Assembly (NCBI GenBank): GCA_026874595.1 | Contig: CM049313.1 | Span: 47,874,159 to 47,938,158 of the forward strand | Origin: Sipunculus nudus | Lineage: Eukaryota; Annelida; Sipuncula; Golfingiida; Sipunculidae | Length of the DNA stretch: 64,000 bases | Direction of reading: 5' to 3' | Shown: piece by piece, positions 47,113 through 59,185 of the stretch | Position numbering within the stretch: the stretch's first letter is position 1 | How the letters are laid out: each line of letters begins with the position of its first letter | Program-made: the position numbers and the translations under genes | The notes under the pieces: model-generated | What the model was told of the DNA's origin: nothing | Seen by the model: only the letters and a program-made list of their open reading frames with translations | Databases searched by the model: none

Positions 47113-50044
47113 CCCCAGTACCTTGTGGTGCTTATGTTTCTATGCATAATTCGCATTGACAGGTACTTGACTTAATCAGCCGATAACATTTTCGGTCTTT
47201 CATTCTTTTGGTCTCTTTACAAAAATTAATCAAAATGTTCGTGCTGGTTCATTTCTGGCTGGATTTTAGCAATCTTACTGTAGTACCCTTTGGTCCTATT
47301 TATAAATACACCAGTGGCTAGGGCTCCATTAGATAACTGCCTCAAAATGTCCTATGAAAATACCGTCTCAGGTCGTATTAGATACCATCATTATTGTTGG
47401 CAGAAGCTATTTCAGATGAAACTTGGGCGATAAACCCCAGTACTTTGTGGTGCTTATGTTTCTATGCATCATTAGCATTCACAGGTAGTATAATTAATCA
47501 GCCGATAACATTTTCGATCTGTCATTTGGTTTCTTGGTCTCTTTGATAAAGTAATTGAAATGTTCGTCCTGCTTTATTTCTGGCTGGATTGTAGTAATCT
47601 TACTGTAGTACTCCTAAGATCAATAGAAAAATACACCAGTGCCTACGGGCTCCACAAGACCACTGCCACAAAAATGTCCGATGAAAATACCGTCTCAGGT
47701 CCTATATGATACCATCTTTATAGTTGCCAGAAGCTATTACAGATGAAATTTCGGCGATAAACCCCAGTACCTTGTGGTGCTTATGTTTCTATGCATCATT
47801 AGCATTCACAGGTACTAGAATCAATCAGCCGATAACACTTTCGATCTGTCATTTTGTTTCTTTTTCTCCCTGATAAATTCATTAAAATGTTCATTCTGCT
47901 TCATTTCAGGCTGGTTTGTAGCAATCTTACTGTAGTACCCTTAGGTGCTAGTTGAAATATACAACAGTGCCTACGGTCTCCACAAGACCACTGCCACAAA
48001 AATGTCCGATGTAAATACCGTCTCAGGTCCTATATGATACCACCTTTATAGTTGCCAGAAGCTATTACAGATGAAATTTCGGCGATAAACCCCAGTACCT
48101 GGTGGTGCTTATGTTTCTATGCATCATTAGCATTCACAGGTACTAGACTTAATCAGCCGATAACACTTTCGATCTTTCCTTTTGTTTCTTGGTCTCCTTG
48201 ATAAATTCATTAAAATGTTCATTCTGCTTCATTTCAGGCTGGTTTGTAGCAATCTTACTGTAGTACCCCTAGGTGCTAGTTGAAAAATACACCATTGCCT
48301 ACGGGCTCCACAAGACCACTGCCACAAAAATGTCCTATATAAATATCGTCTCAGGTCCTATAGGATACCATCTTTATAGTTGCAAGAAGCTATTACAGAT
48401 GAAACTTCGACGATCAACCCCAGTACCTTGTGGTGCTTATGTTTCTATGCATAATTCGCATTGAGAGGTACTTGACTTAATCAGCCGATAACATTTTCGG
48501 TCTTTCATTCTTTTGGTCTCTTTACAAAAATTAATCAAAATGTTCGTGCTGGTTCATTTCTGGCTGGATTTTAGCAATCTTACTGTAGTACCCTTTGGTC
48601 CTATTTATAAATACACCAGTGGCTAGGGCTCCATTAGATAACTGCCTCAAAATGTCCTATGAAAATACCGTCTCAGGTCGTATTAGATACCATCATTATT
48701 GTTGGCAGAAGCTATTTCAGATGAAACTTGGGCGATAAACCCCAGTACTTTGTGGTGCTTATGTTTCTATGCATCATTAGCATTCACAGGTAGTATAATT
48801 AATCAGCCGATAACATTTTCGATCTGTCATTTGGTTTCTTGGTCTCTTTGATAAAGTAATTGAAATGTTCGTCCTGCTTTATTTCTGGCTGGATTGTAGT
48901 AATCTTACTGTAGTACTTCTAAGATCAATAGAAAAATACACCAGTGCCTACGGGCTCCACAAGACCACTGCCACAAAAATGTCCGATGAAAATACCGTCT
49001 CAGGTCCTATATGATACCATCTTTATAGTTGCCAGAAGCTATTACAGATGAAATTTCGGCGATAAACCCCAGTACCTTGTGGTGCTTATGTTTCTATGCA
49101 TCATTAGCATTCACAGGTACTAGACTTAATCAGCCGATAACATTTTCGGTCTTTCATTCTTTTGGTCTCTTTACAAAAATTAATCAAAATGTTCGTGCTG
49201 GTTCATTTCTGGCTGGATTTTAGCAATCTTACTGTAGTACCCCTAGGTGATAGTTGAAAAATACACCATTGCCTACGGGCTCCACAAGACCACTGCCACA
49301 AAAATGTCCGATGAAAATACCGTCTCAGGTCCTATATGATACCATCTTTATAGTTGCCAGAAGCTATTACAGATGAAATTTCGGCGATAAACCCCAGTAC
49401 CTTGTGGTGCTTATGATTCTATGCATCATTAGCATTCACAGGTACTAGACTTAATCAGCCGATAATACTTTCGATTTTTACTTTTGTTTCTTTGTTTCTT
49501 TGATAAATTAATTAAAATTTTCATTCTGCTTCATTTCAGGCTGGTGTGTAGCAATCTTACTGTAGTACCCCTAGGTGCTAGTTGAAAACTACACAAGTGC
49601 CTACGGGCTCCACAGGACCACTGCCACAAAAATGTCCGATGAAAATACCGTCTCAGGTCCTATATGATACCATCTTTATAGTTGCCAGAAGCTATTACAG
49701 ATGAAATTTCGGCGATAAACCCCAGTACCTTGTGGTGCTTATGTTTCTATGCATCATTAGCATTCACAGGTACTAGACTTAACCAGCCGATAACACTTTC
49801 GATCTTTCCTTTTGTTTCTTGGTCTCCTTGATAAATTTAAAAATGTTCATTCTCATTCATTTCAGGTGGTTTGTAGCAATCTTGCTGTAGCACCCCTAGG
49901 TGCTAGTTGAAAAATACACCAGTGCCAACGGGCTCCACAAGACCACTGCCACAAAAATGTCCTATATAAATATCGTCTCAGGTCCTATAGGATACCATCT
50001 TTATAGTTGCAAGAAGCTATTACAGATGAAACTTCGACGATCAA
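47113..50044 (+). repeat. 2932-bp higher-order repeat, copy 1
   Basis: Nine monomers: 322, 327, 328, 328, 322, 327, 325, 328, 325. Two 322/327 pairs sit in each unit, splitting it into sub-blocks of 1305 and 1627 bp. Copy 1 and copy 2 share GTAGTACTTCTAAG, TTGAGAGGTAC and ACACCATTGCC in the second sub-block. The last monomer (49720) is a joint: its left part is the 325 type (GTAGCACCCC, GCCAACGGG) and its right part is the TATATAAATATCG type. Confidence 0.9.
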
Positions 50045-52976
50045 CCCCAGTACCTTGTGGTGCTTATGTTTCTATGCATAATTCGCATTGACAGGTACTT
50101 GACTTAATCAGCCGATAACATTTTCGGTCTTTCATTCTTTTGGTCTCTTTACAAAAATTAATCAAAATGTTCGTGCTGGTTCATTTCTGGCTGGATTTTA
50201 GCAATCTTACTGTAGTACCCTTTGGTCCTATTTATAAATACACCAGTGGCTAGGGCTCCATTAGATAACTGCCTCAAAATGTCCTATGAAAATACCGTCT
50301 CAGGTCGTATTAGATACCATCATTATTGTTGGCAGAAGCTATTTCAGATGAAACTTGGGCGATAAACCCCAGTACTTTGTGGTGCTTATGTTTCTATGCA
50401 TCATTAGCATTCACAGGTAGTATAATTAATCAGCCGATAACATTTTCGATCTGTCATTTGGTTTCTTGGTCTCTTTGATAAAGTAATTGAAATGTTCGTC
50501 CTGCTTTATTTCTGGCTGGATTGTAGTAATCTTACTGTAGTACTCCTAAGATCAATAGAAAAATACACCAGTGCCTACGGGCTCCACAAGACCACTGCCA
50601 CAAAAATGTCCGATGAAAATACCGTCTCAGGTCCTATATGATACCATCTTTATAGTTGCCAGAAGCTATTACAGATGAAATTTCGGCGATAAACCCCAGT
50701 ACCTTGTGGTGCTTATGTTTCTATGCATCATTAGCATTCACAGGTACTAGAATCAATCAGCCGATAACACTTTCGATCTGTCATTTTGTTTCTTTTTCTC
50801 CCTGATAAATTCATTAAAATGTTCATTCTGCTTCATTTCAGGCTGGTTTGTAGCAATCTTACTGTAGTACCCTTAGGTGCTAGTTGAAATATACAACAGT
50901 GCCTACGGTCTCCACAAGACCACTGCCACAAAAATGTCCGATGTAAATACCGTCTCAGGTCCTATATGATACCACCTTTATAGTTGCCAGAAGCTATTAC
51001 AGATGAAATTTCGGCGATAAACCCCAGTACCTGGTGGTGCTTATGTTTCTATGCATCATTAGCATTCACAGGTACTAGACTTAATCAGCCGATAACACTT
51101 TCGATCTTTCCTTTTGTTTCTTGGTCTCCTTGATAAATTCATTAAAATGTTCATTCTGCTTCATTTCAGGCTGGTTTGTAGCAATCTTACTGTAGTACCC
51201 CTAGGTGCTAGTTGAAAAATACACCATTGCCTACGGGCTCCACAAGACCACTGCCACAAAAATGTCCTATATAAATATCGTCTCAGGTCCTATAGGATAC
51301 CATCTTTATAGTTGCAAGAAGCTATTACAGATGAAACTTCGACGATCAACCCCAGTACCTTGTGGTGCTTATGTTTCTATGCATAATTCGCATTGAGAGG
51401 TACTTGACTTAATCAGCCGATAACATTTTCGGTCTTTCATTCTTTTGGTCTCTTTACAAAAATTAATCAAAATGTTCGTGCTGGTTCATTTCTGGCTGGA
51501 TTTTAGCAATCTTACTGTAGTACCCTTTGGTCCTATTTATAAATACACCAGTGGCTAGGGCTCCATTAGATAACTGCCTCAAAATGTCCTATGAAAATAC
51601 CGTCTCAGGTCGTATTAGATACCATCATTATTGTTGGCAGAAGCTATTTCAGATGAAACTTGGGCGATAAACCCCAGTACTTTGTGGTGCTTATGTTTCT
51701 ATGCATCATTAGCATTCACAGGTAGTATAATTAATCAGCCGATAACATTTTCGATCTGTCATTTGGTTTCTTGGTCTCTTTGATAAAGTAATTGAAATGT
51801 TCGTCCTGCTTTATTTCTGGCTGGATTGTAGTAATCTTACTGTAGTACTTCTAAGATCAATAGAAAAATACACCAGTGCCTACGGGCTCCACAAGACCAC
51901 TGCCACAAAAATGTCCGATGAAAATACCGTCTCAGGTCCTATATGATACCATCTTTATAGTTGCCAGAAGCTATTACAGATGAAATTTCGGCGATAAACC
52001 CCAGTACCTTGTGGTGCTTATGTTTCTATGCATCATTAGCATTCACAGGTACTAGACTTAATCAGCCGATAACATTTTCGGTCTTTCATTCTTTTGGTCT
52101 CTTTACAAAAATTAATCAAAATGTTCGTGCTGGTTCATTTCTGGCTGGATTTTAGCAATCTTACTGTAGTACCCCTAGGTGATAGTTGAAAAATACACCA
52201 TTGCCTACGGGCTCCACAAGACCACTGCCACAAAAATGTCCGATGAAAATACCGTCTCAGGTCCTATATGATACCATCTTTATAGTTGCCAGAAGCTATT
52301 ACAGATGAAATTTCGGCGATAAACCCCAGTACCTTGTGGTGCTTATGATTCTATGCATCATTAGCATTCACAGGTACTAGACTTAATCAGCCGATAATAC
52401 TTTCGATTTTTACTTTTGTTTCTTTGTTTCTTTGATAAATTAATTAAAATTTTCATTCTGCTTCATTTCAGGCTGGTGTGTAGCAATCTTACTGTAGTAC
52501 CCCTAGGTGCTAGTTGAAAACTACACAAGTGCCTACGGGCTCCACAGGACCACTGCCACAAAAATGTCCGATGAAAATACCGTCTCAGGTCCTATATGAT
52601 ACCATCTTTATAGTTGCCAGAAGCTATTACAGATGAAATTTCGGCGATAAACCCCAGTACCTTGTGGTGCTTATGTTTCTATGCATCATTAGCATTCACA
52701 GGTACTAGACTTAACCAGCCGATAACACTTTCGATCTTTCCTTTTGTTTCTTGGTCTCCTTGATAAATTTAAAAATGTTCATTCTCATTCATTTCAGGTG
52801 GTTTGTAGCAATCTTGCTGTAGCACCCCTAGGTGCTAGTTGAAAAATACACCAGTGCCAACGGGCTCCACAAGACCACTGCCACAAAAATGTCCTATATA
52901 AATATCGTCTCAGGTCCTATAGGATACCATCTTTATAGTTGCAAGAAGCTATTACAGATGAAACTTCGACGATCAA
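50045..52976 (+). repeat. 2932-bp higher-order repeat, copy 2
   Basis: Monomer lengths and order are identical to copy 1, and every anchor lies exactly 2932 bp further on. It agrees with copy 1 at positions where copy 3 differs, so copies 1 and 2 are the most recent duplicates. The same chimeric joint monomer ends the unit (52652). Confidence 0.9.
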
Positions 52977-55908
52977 CCCCAGTACCTTGTGGTGCTTATG
53001 TTTCTATGCATAATTCGCATTGACAGGTACTTGACTTAATCAGCCGATAACATTTTCGGTCTTTCATTCTTTTGGTCTCTTTACAAAAATTAATCAAAAT
53101 GTTCGTGCTGGTTCATTTCTGGCTGGATTTTAGCAATCTTACTGTAGTACCCTTTGGTCCTATTTATAAATACACCAGTGGCTAGGGCTCCATTAGATAA
53201 CTGCCTCAAAATGTCCTATGAAAATACCGTCTCAGGTCGTATTAGATACCATCATTATTGTTGGCAGAAGCTATTTCAGATGAAACTTGGGCGATAAACC
53301 CCAGTACTTTGTGGTGCTTATGTTTCTATGCATCATTAGCATTCACAGGTAGTATAATTAATCAGCCGATAACATTTTCGATCTGTCATTTGGTTTCTTG
53401 GTCTCTTTGATAAAGTAATTGAAATGTTCGTCCTGCTTTATTTCTGGCTGGATTGTAGTAATCTTACTGTAGTACTCCTAAGATCAATAGAAAAATACAC
53501 CAGTGCCTACGGGCTCCACAAGACCACTGCCACAAAAATGTCCGATGAAAATACCGTCTCAGGTCCTATATGATACCATCTTTATAGTTGCCAGAAGCTA
53601 TTACAGATGAAATTTCGGCGATAAACCCCAGTACCTTGTGGTGCTTATGTTTCTATGCATCATTAGCATTCACAGGTACTAGAATCAATCAGCCGATAAC
53701 ACTTTCGATCTGTCATTTTGTTTCTTTTTCTCCCTGATAAATTCATTAAAATGTTCATTCTGCTTCATTTCAGGCTGGTTTGTAGCAATCTTACTGTAGT
53801 ACCCTTAGGTGCTAGTTGAAATATACAACAGTGCCTACGGTCTCCACAAGACCACTGCCACAAAAATGTCCGATGTAAATACCGTCTCAGGTCCTATATG
53901 ATACCACCTTTATAGTTGCCAGAAGCTATTACAGATGAAATTTCGGCGATAAACCCCAGTACCTGGTGGTGCTTATGTTTCTATGCATCATTAGCATTCA
54001 CAGGTACTAGACTTAATCAGCCGATAACACTTTCGATCTTTCCTTTTGTTTCTTGGTCTCCTTGATAAATTCATTAAAATGTTCATTCTGCTTCATTTCA
54101 GGCTGGTTTGTAGCAATCTTACTGTAGTACCCCTAGGTGCTAGTTGAAAAATACACCATTGCCTACGGGCTCCACAAGACCACTGCCACAAAAATGTCCT
54201 ATATAAATATCGTCTCAGGTCCTATAGGATACCATCTTTATAGTTGCAAGAAGCTATTACAGATGAAACTTCGACGATCAACCCCAGTACCTTGTGGTGC
54301 TTATGTTTCTATGCATAATTCGCATTGACAGGTACTTGACTTAATCAGCCGATAACATTTTCGGTCTTTCATTCTTTTGGTCTCTTTACAAAAATTAATC
54401 AAAATGTTCGTGCTGGTTCATTTCTGGCTGGATTTTAGCAATCTTACTGTAGTACCCTTTGGTCCTATTTATAAATACACCAGTGGCTAGGGCTCCATTA
54501 GATAACTGCCTCAAAATGTCCTATGAAAATACCGTCTCAGGTCGTATTAGATACCATCATTATTGTTGGCAGAAGCTATTTCAGATGAAACTTGGGCGAT
54601 AAACCCCAGTACTTTGTGGTGCTTATGTTTCTATGCATCATTAGCATTCACAGGTAGTATAATTAATCAGCCGATAACATTTTCGATCTGTCATTTGGTT
54701 TCTTGGTCTCTTTGATAAAGTAATTGAAATGTTCGTCCTGCTTTATTTCTGGCTGGATTGTAGTAATCTTACTGTAGTACTCCTAAGATCAATAGAAAAA
54801 TACACCAGTGCCTACGGGCTCCACAAGACCACTGCCACAAAAATGTCCGATGAAAATACCGTCTCAGGTCCTATATGATACCATCTTTATAGTTGCCAGA
54901 AGCTATTACAGATGAAATTTCGGCGATAAACCCCAGTACCTTGTGGTGCTTATGTTTCTATGCATCATTAGCATTCACAGGTACTAGACTTAATCAGCCG
55001 ATAACATTTTCGGTCTTTCATTCTTTTGGTCTCTTTACAAAAATTAATCAAAATGTTCGTGCTGGTTCATTTCTGGCTGGATTTTAGCAATCTTACTGTA
55101 GTACCCCTAGGTGATAGTTGAAAAATACACCAGTGCCTACGGGCTCCACAAGACCACTGCCACAAAAATGTCCGATGAAAATACCGTCTCAGGTCCTATA
55201 TGATACCATCTTTATAGTTGCCAGAAGCTATTACAGATGAAATTTCGGCGATAAACCCCAGTACCTTGTGGTGCTTATGATTCTATGCATCATTAGCATT
55301 CACAGGTACTAGACTTAATCAGCCGATAATACTTTCGATTTTTACTTTTGTTTCTTTGTTTCTTTGATAAATTAATTAAAATTTTCATTCTGCTTCATTT
55401 CAGGCTGGTGTGTAGCAATCTTACTGTAGTACCCCTAGGTGCTAGTTGAAAACTACACAAGTGCCTACGGGCTCCACAGGACCACTGCCACAAAAATGTC
55501 CGATGAAAATACCGTCTCAGGTCCTATATGATACCATCTTTATAGTTGCCAGAAGCTATTACAGATGAAATTTCGGCGATAAACCCCAGTACCTTGTGGT
55601 GCTTATGTTTCTATGCATCATTAGCATTCACAGGTACTAGACTTAACCAGCCGATAACACTTTCGATCTTTCCTTTTGTTTCTTGGTCTCCTTGATAAAT
55701 TTAAAAATGTTCATTCTCATTCATTTCAGGTGGTTTGTAGCAATCTTGCTGTAGCACCCCTAGGTGCTAGTTGAAAAATACACCAGTGCCAACGGGCTCC
55801 ACAAGACCACTGCCACAAAAATGTCCGATGTAAATACCGTCTCAGGTCCTATATGATACCACCTTTATAGTTGCCAGAAGCTATTACAGATGAAATTTCG
55901 GCGATAAA
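52977..55908 (+). repeat. 2932-bp higher-order repeat, copy 3
   Basis: Anchors again lie 2932 bp on from copy 2. It differs from copies 1 and 2 at ACTCCTAAG, TTGACAGGTAC and ACACCAGTGCC in the second sub-block. Its final monomer is not the joint type but continues as GATGTAAATACC, so the tandem run ends here. Confidence 0.9.
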
Positions 55909-58900
55909 CCCCAGTACCTTGTGGTGCTTATGTTTCTATGCATCATTAGCATTCACAGGTACTAGACTTAATCAGCCGATAACACTTTCGATTTTTACTT
56001 TTGTTTCTTGGTCTCCTTGATAAATTAATAAAAATGTTCATTCTGCTTCATTTCAGGCTGGTTTGTAGCAATCTTACTGTAGTACCCCTAGGTGCTAGTT
56101 GAAAAATACACCAGTGCCTACGGGCTCCACAAGACCACTGCCACTAAAATGTCCGATGAAAATACCGTCTCAGGTCCTATATGACACCATCTTTATAGTT
56201 GCTAGAAGCTATTACAGATGAAATTTCGGCGATAAACCCCAGTACCTTGTGGTGCTTATGTTTCTATGCATCATTAGCATTCACAGGTACTAGATTTAAT
56301 CAGCCGATAACACTTTTGATCTTTCCTTTTGTTTCTTGGTCTCCTTGATAAATTCATTAAAATGTTCATTCTGCTGCATTTCAGGCTGGTTTGTAGCAAT
56401 CTTACTGCAGTACCCCTAGGTGCTAGTTGAAAAATATACCAGTGCCTACGGGCTCCACAAGACCACTGCCACAAAAATGTCCGATGAAAATACCGTCTCA
56501 GGTCCTATATGATACCATCTTTATAGTTGCCAGAAGCTATTACAGATGAAATTTCGGCGATAAACCCCAGTACCTTGTGGTGCTTATGTTTCTATGCATC
56601 ATTAGCATTCACAGGTGCTAGACTTAATCAGCCGATAACACTTTCGATTTTTACTTTTGTTTCTTTGTCTCTTTGATAAATTAATTAAAATGTTCATTCT
56701 GCTTCATTTCAGGCTGGTGTGTAGCAATCTTACTGTAGTACCCCTAGGTGCTAGCTGAAAACTACACCAGTGCCTACGGGCTCCACAAGACCACTGCCAC
56801 AAAAATGTCCGATGAAAATACCGTCTCAGGTCCTATATGATACCATCTTTATAGTTGCCAGAAGCTATTACAGATGAAATTTCGGCGATAAACCCCAGTA
56901 CCTTGTGGTGCTTATGTTTCTATGCATCATTAGCTTTCACAGGTACTAGACTTAATCAGCCGATAACACTTTCGATCTTTCCTTTTGTTTCTTGGTCTCC
57001 TTGTTAAATTCATTAAAATGTTCCTCCTGCTTCATTTCAGCCTGGTTTGTAGCAATCTTACTGTAGTACCCCTAGGTGCTAGTTGAAAAATACACCAGTG
57101 CCTACGGGCTCCACAAGACCACTGCCACAAAAATGTCCTATGAAAATACCGTCTCAGGTCCTATATGATACCATCTTTATAGTTGCCAGAAGCTATTACA
57201 GATGAAATTTCGGCGATAAACCCCAGAACCTTGTGGTGCTTATGATTCTATGCATCATTAGCATTCACAGGTACTAGACTTAATCAGCCGATAATACTTT
57301 CGATTTTTACTTTTGTTTCTTTGTTTCTTTGATAAATTAATTAAAATTTTCATTCTGCTTCATTTCAGGCTGGTGTGTAGCAATCTTACTGTAGTACCCC
57401 TAGGTGCTAGTTGAAAACTACACAAGTGCCTACGGGCTCCACAGGACCACTGCCACAAAAATGTCCGATGAAAATACCGTCTCAGGTCCTATATGATACC
57501 ATCTTTATAGTTGCCAGAAGCTATTACAGATGAAATTTCGGCGATAAACCCCAGTACCTTGTGGTGCTTATGTTTCTATGCATCATTAGCATTCACAGGT
57601 ACTAGACTTAACCAGCCGATAACACTTTCGATCTTTCCTTTTGTTTCTTGGTCTCCTTGATAAATTTAAAAATGTTCATTCTCATTCATTTCAGGTGGTT
57701 TGTAGCAATCTTGCTGTAGCACCCCTAGGTGCTAGTTGAAAAATACACCAGTGCCAACGGGCTCCACAAGACCACTGCCACAAAAATGTCCGATGTAAAT
57801 ACCGTCTCAGGTCCTATATGATACCACCTTTATAGTTGCCAGAAGCTATTACAGATGAAATTTCGGCGATAAACCCCAGTACCTTGTGGTGCTTATGTTT
57901 CTATGCATCATTAGCATTCACAGGTACTAGACTTAATCAGCCGATAACACTTTCGATTTTTACTTTTGTTTCTTGGTCTCCTTGATAAATTAATAAAAAT
58001 GTTCATTCTGCTTCATTTCAGGCTGGTTTGTAGCAATCTTACTGTAGTACCCCTAGGTGCTAGTTGAAAAATACACCAGTGCCTACGGGCTCCACAAGAC
58101 CACTGCCACTAAAATGTCCGATGAAAATACCGTCTCAGGTCCTATATGACACCATCTTTATAGTTGCTAGAAGCTATTACAGATGAAATTTCGGCGATAA
58201 ACCCCAGTACCTTGTGGTGCTTATGTTTCTATGCATCATTAGCATTCACAGGTACTAGATTTAATCAGCCGATAACACTTTTGATCTTTCCTTTTGTTTC
58301 TTGGTCTCCTTGATAAATTCATTAAAATGTTCATTCTGCTTCATTTCAGGCTGGTTTGTAGCAATCTTACTGCAGTACCCCTAGGTGCTAGTTGAAAAAT
58401 ATACCAGTGCCTACGGGCTCCACAAGACCACTGCCACAAAAATGTCCGATGAAAATACCGTCTCAGGTCCTATATGATACCATCTTTATAGTTGCCAGAA
58501 GCTATTACAGATGAAATTTCGGCGATAAACCCCAGTACCTTGTGGTGCTTATGTTTCTATGCATCATTAGCATTCACAGGTACTAGACTTAATCAGCCGA
58601 TAACACTTTCGATTTTTACTTTTGTTTCTTTGTCTCTTTGATAAATTAATTAAAATGTTCATTCTGCTTCATTTCAGGCTGGTGTGTAGCAATCTTACTG
58701 TAGTACCCCTAGGTGCTAGCTGAAAACTACACCAGTGCCTACGGGCTCCACAAGACCACTGCCACAAAAATGTCCGATGAAAATACCGTCTCAGGTCCTA
58801 TATGATACCATCTTTATAGTTGCCAGAAGCTATTACAGATGAAATTTCGGCGATAAACCCCAGTACCTTGTGGTGCTTATGTTTCTATGCATCATTAGCT

Positions 58901-59185
58901 TTCACAGGTACTAGACTTAATCAGCCGATAACACTTTCGATCTTTCCTTTTGTTTCTTGGTCTCCTTGTTAAATTCATTAAAATGTTCCTCCTGCTTCAT
59001 TTCAGCCTGGTTTGTAGCAATCTTACTGTAGTACCCCTAGGTGCTAGTTGAAAAATACACCAGTGCCTACGGGCTCCACAAGACCACTGCCACAAAAATG
59101 TCCTATGAAAATACCGTCTCAGGTCCTATATGATACCATCTTTATAGTTGCCAGAAGCTATTACAGATGAAACTTCGACGATCAA
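55909..59185 (+). repeat. Ten-monomer stretch with a 1965-bp tandem duplication
   Basis: Lengths: five of 328, 325, four of 328. A hexamer of about 1965 bp occurs twice, near 55.25-57.2 kb and 57.2-59.15 kb. Markers repeated at that offset are TAGATTTAATC with CACTTTTGATC, CTTATGATTC, GATAATACTTTC and TTCCTCCTGC. Within the duplicate, copy 1 has GCTGCATTTC (near 56375) where copy 2 keeps GCTTCATTTC. Confidence 0.85.

Noticed and set aside
47113-55908. Exact triplication as purely an assembly error
   Set aside because: The copies carry consistent private differences (ACTTCTAAG against ACTCCTAAG, TTGAGAGG against TTGACAGG), so they are not simple copies of one read path. Copy number still needs read support.
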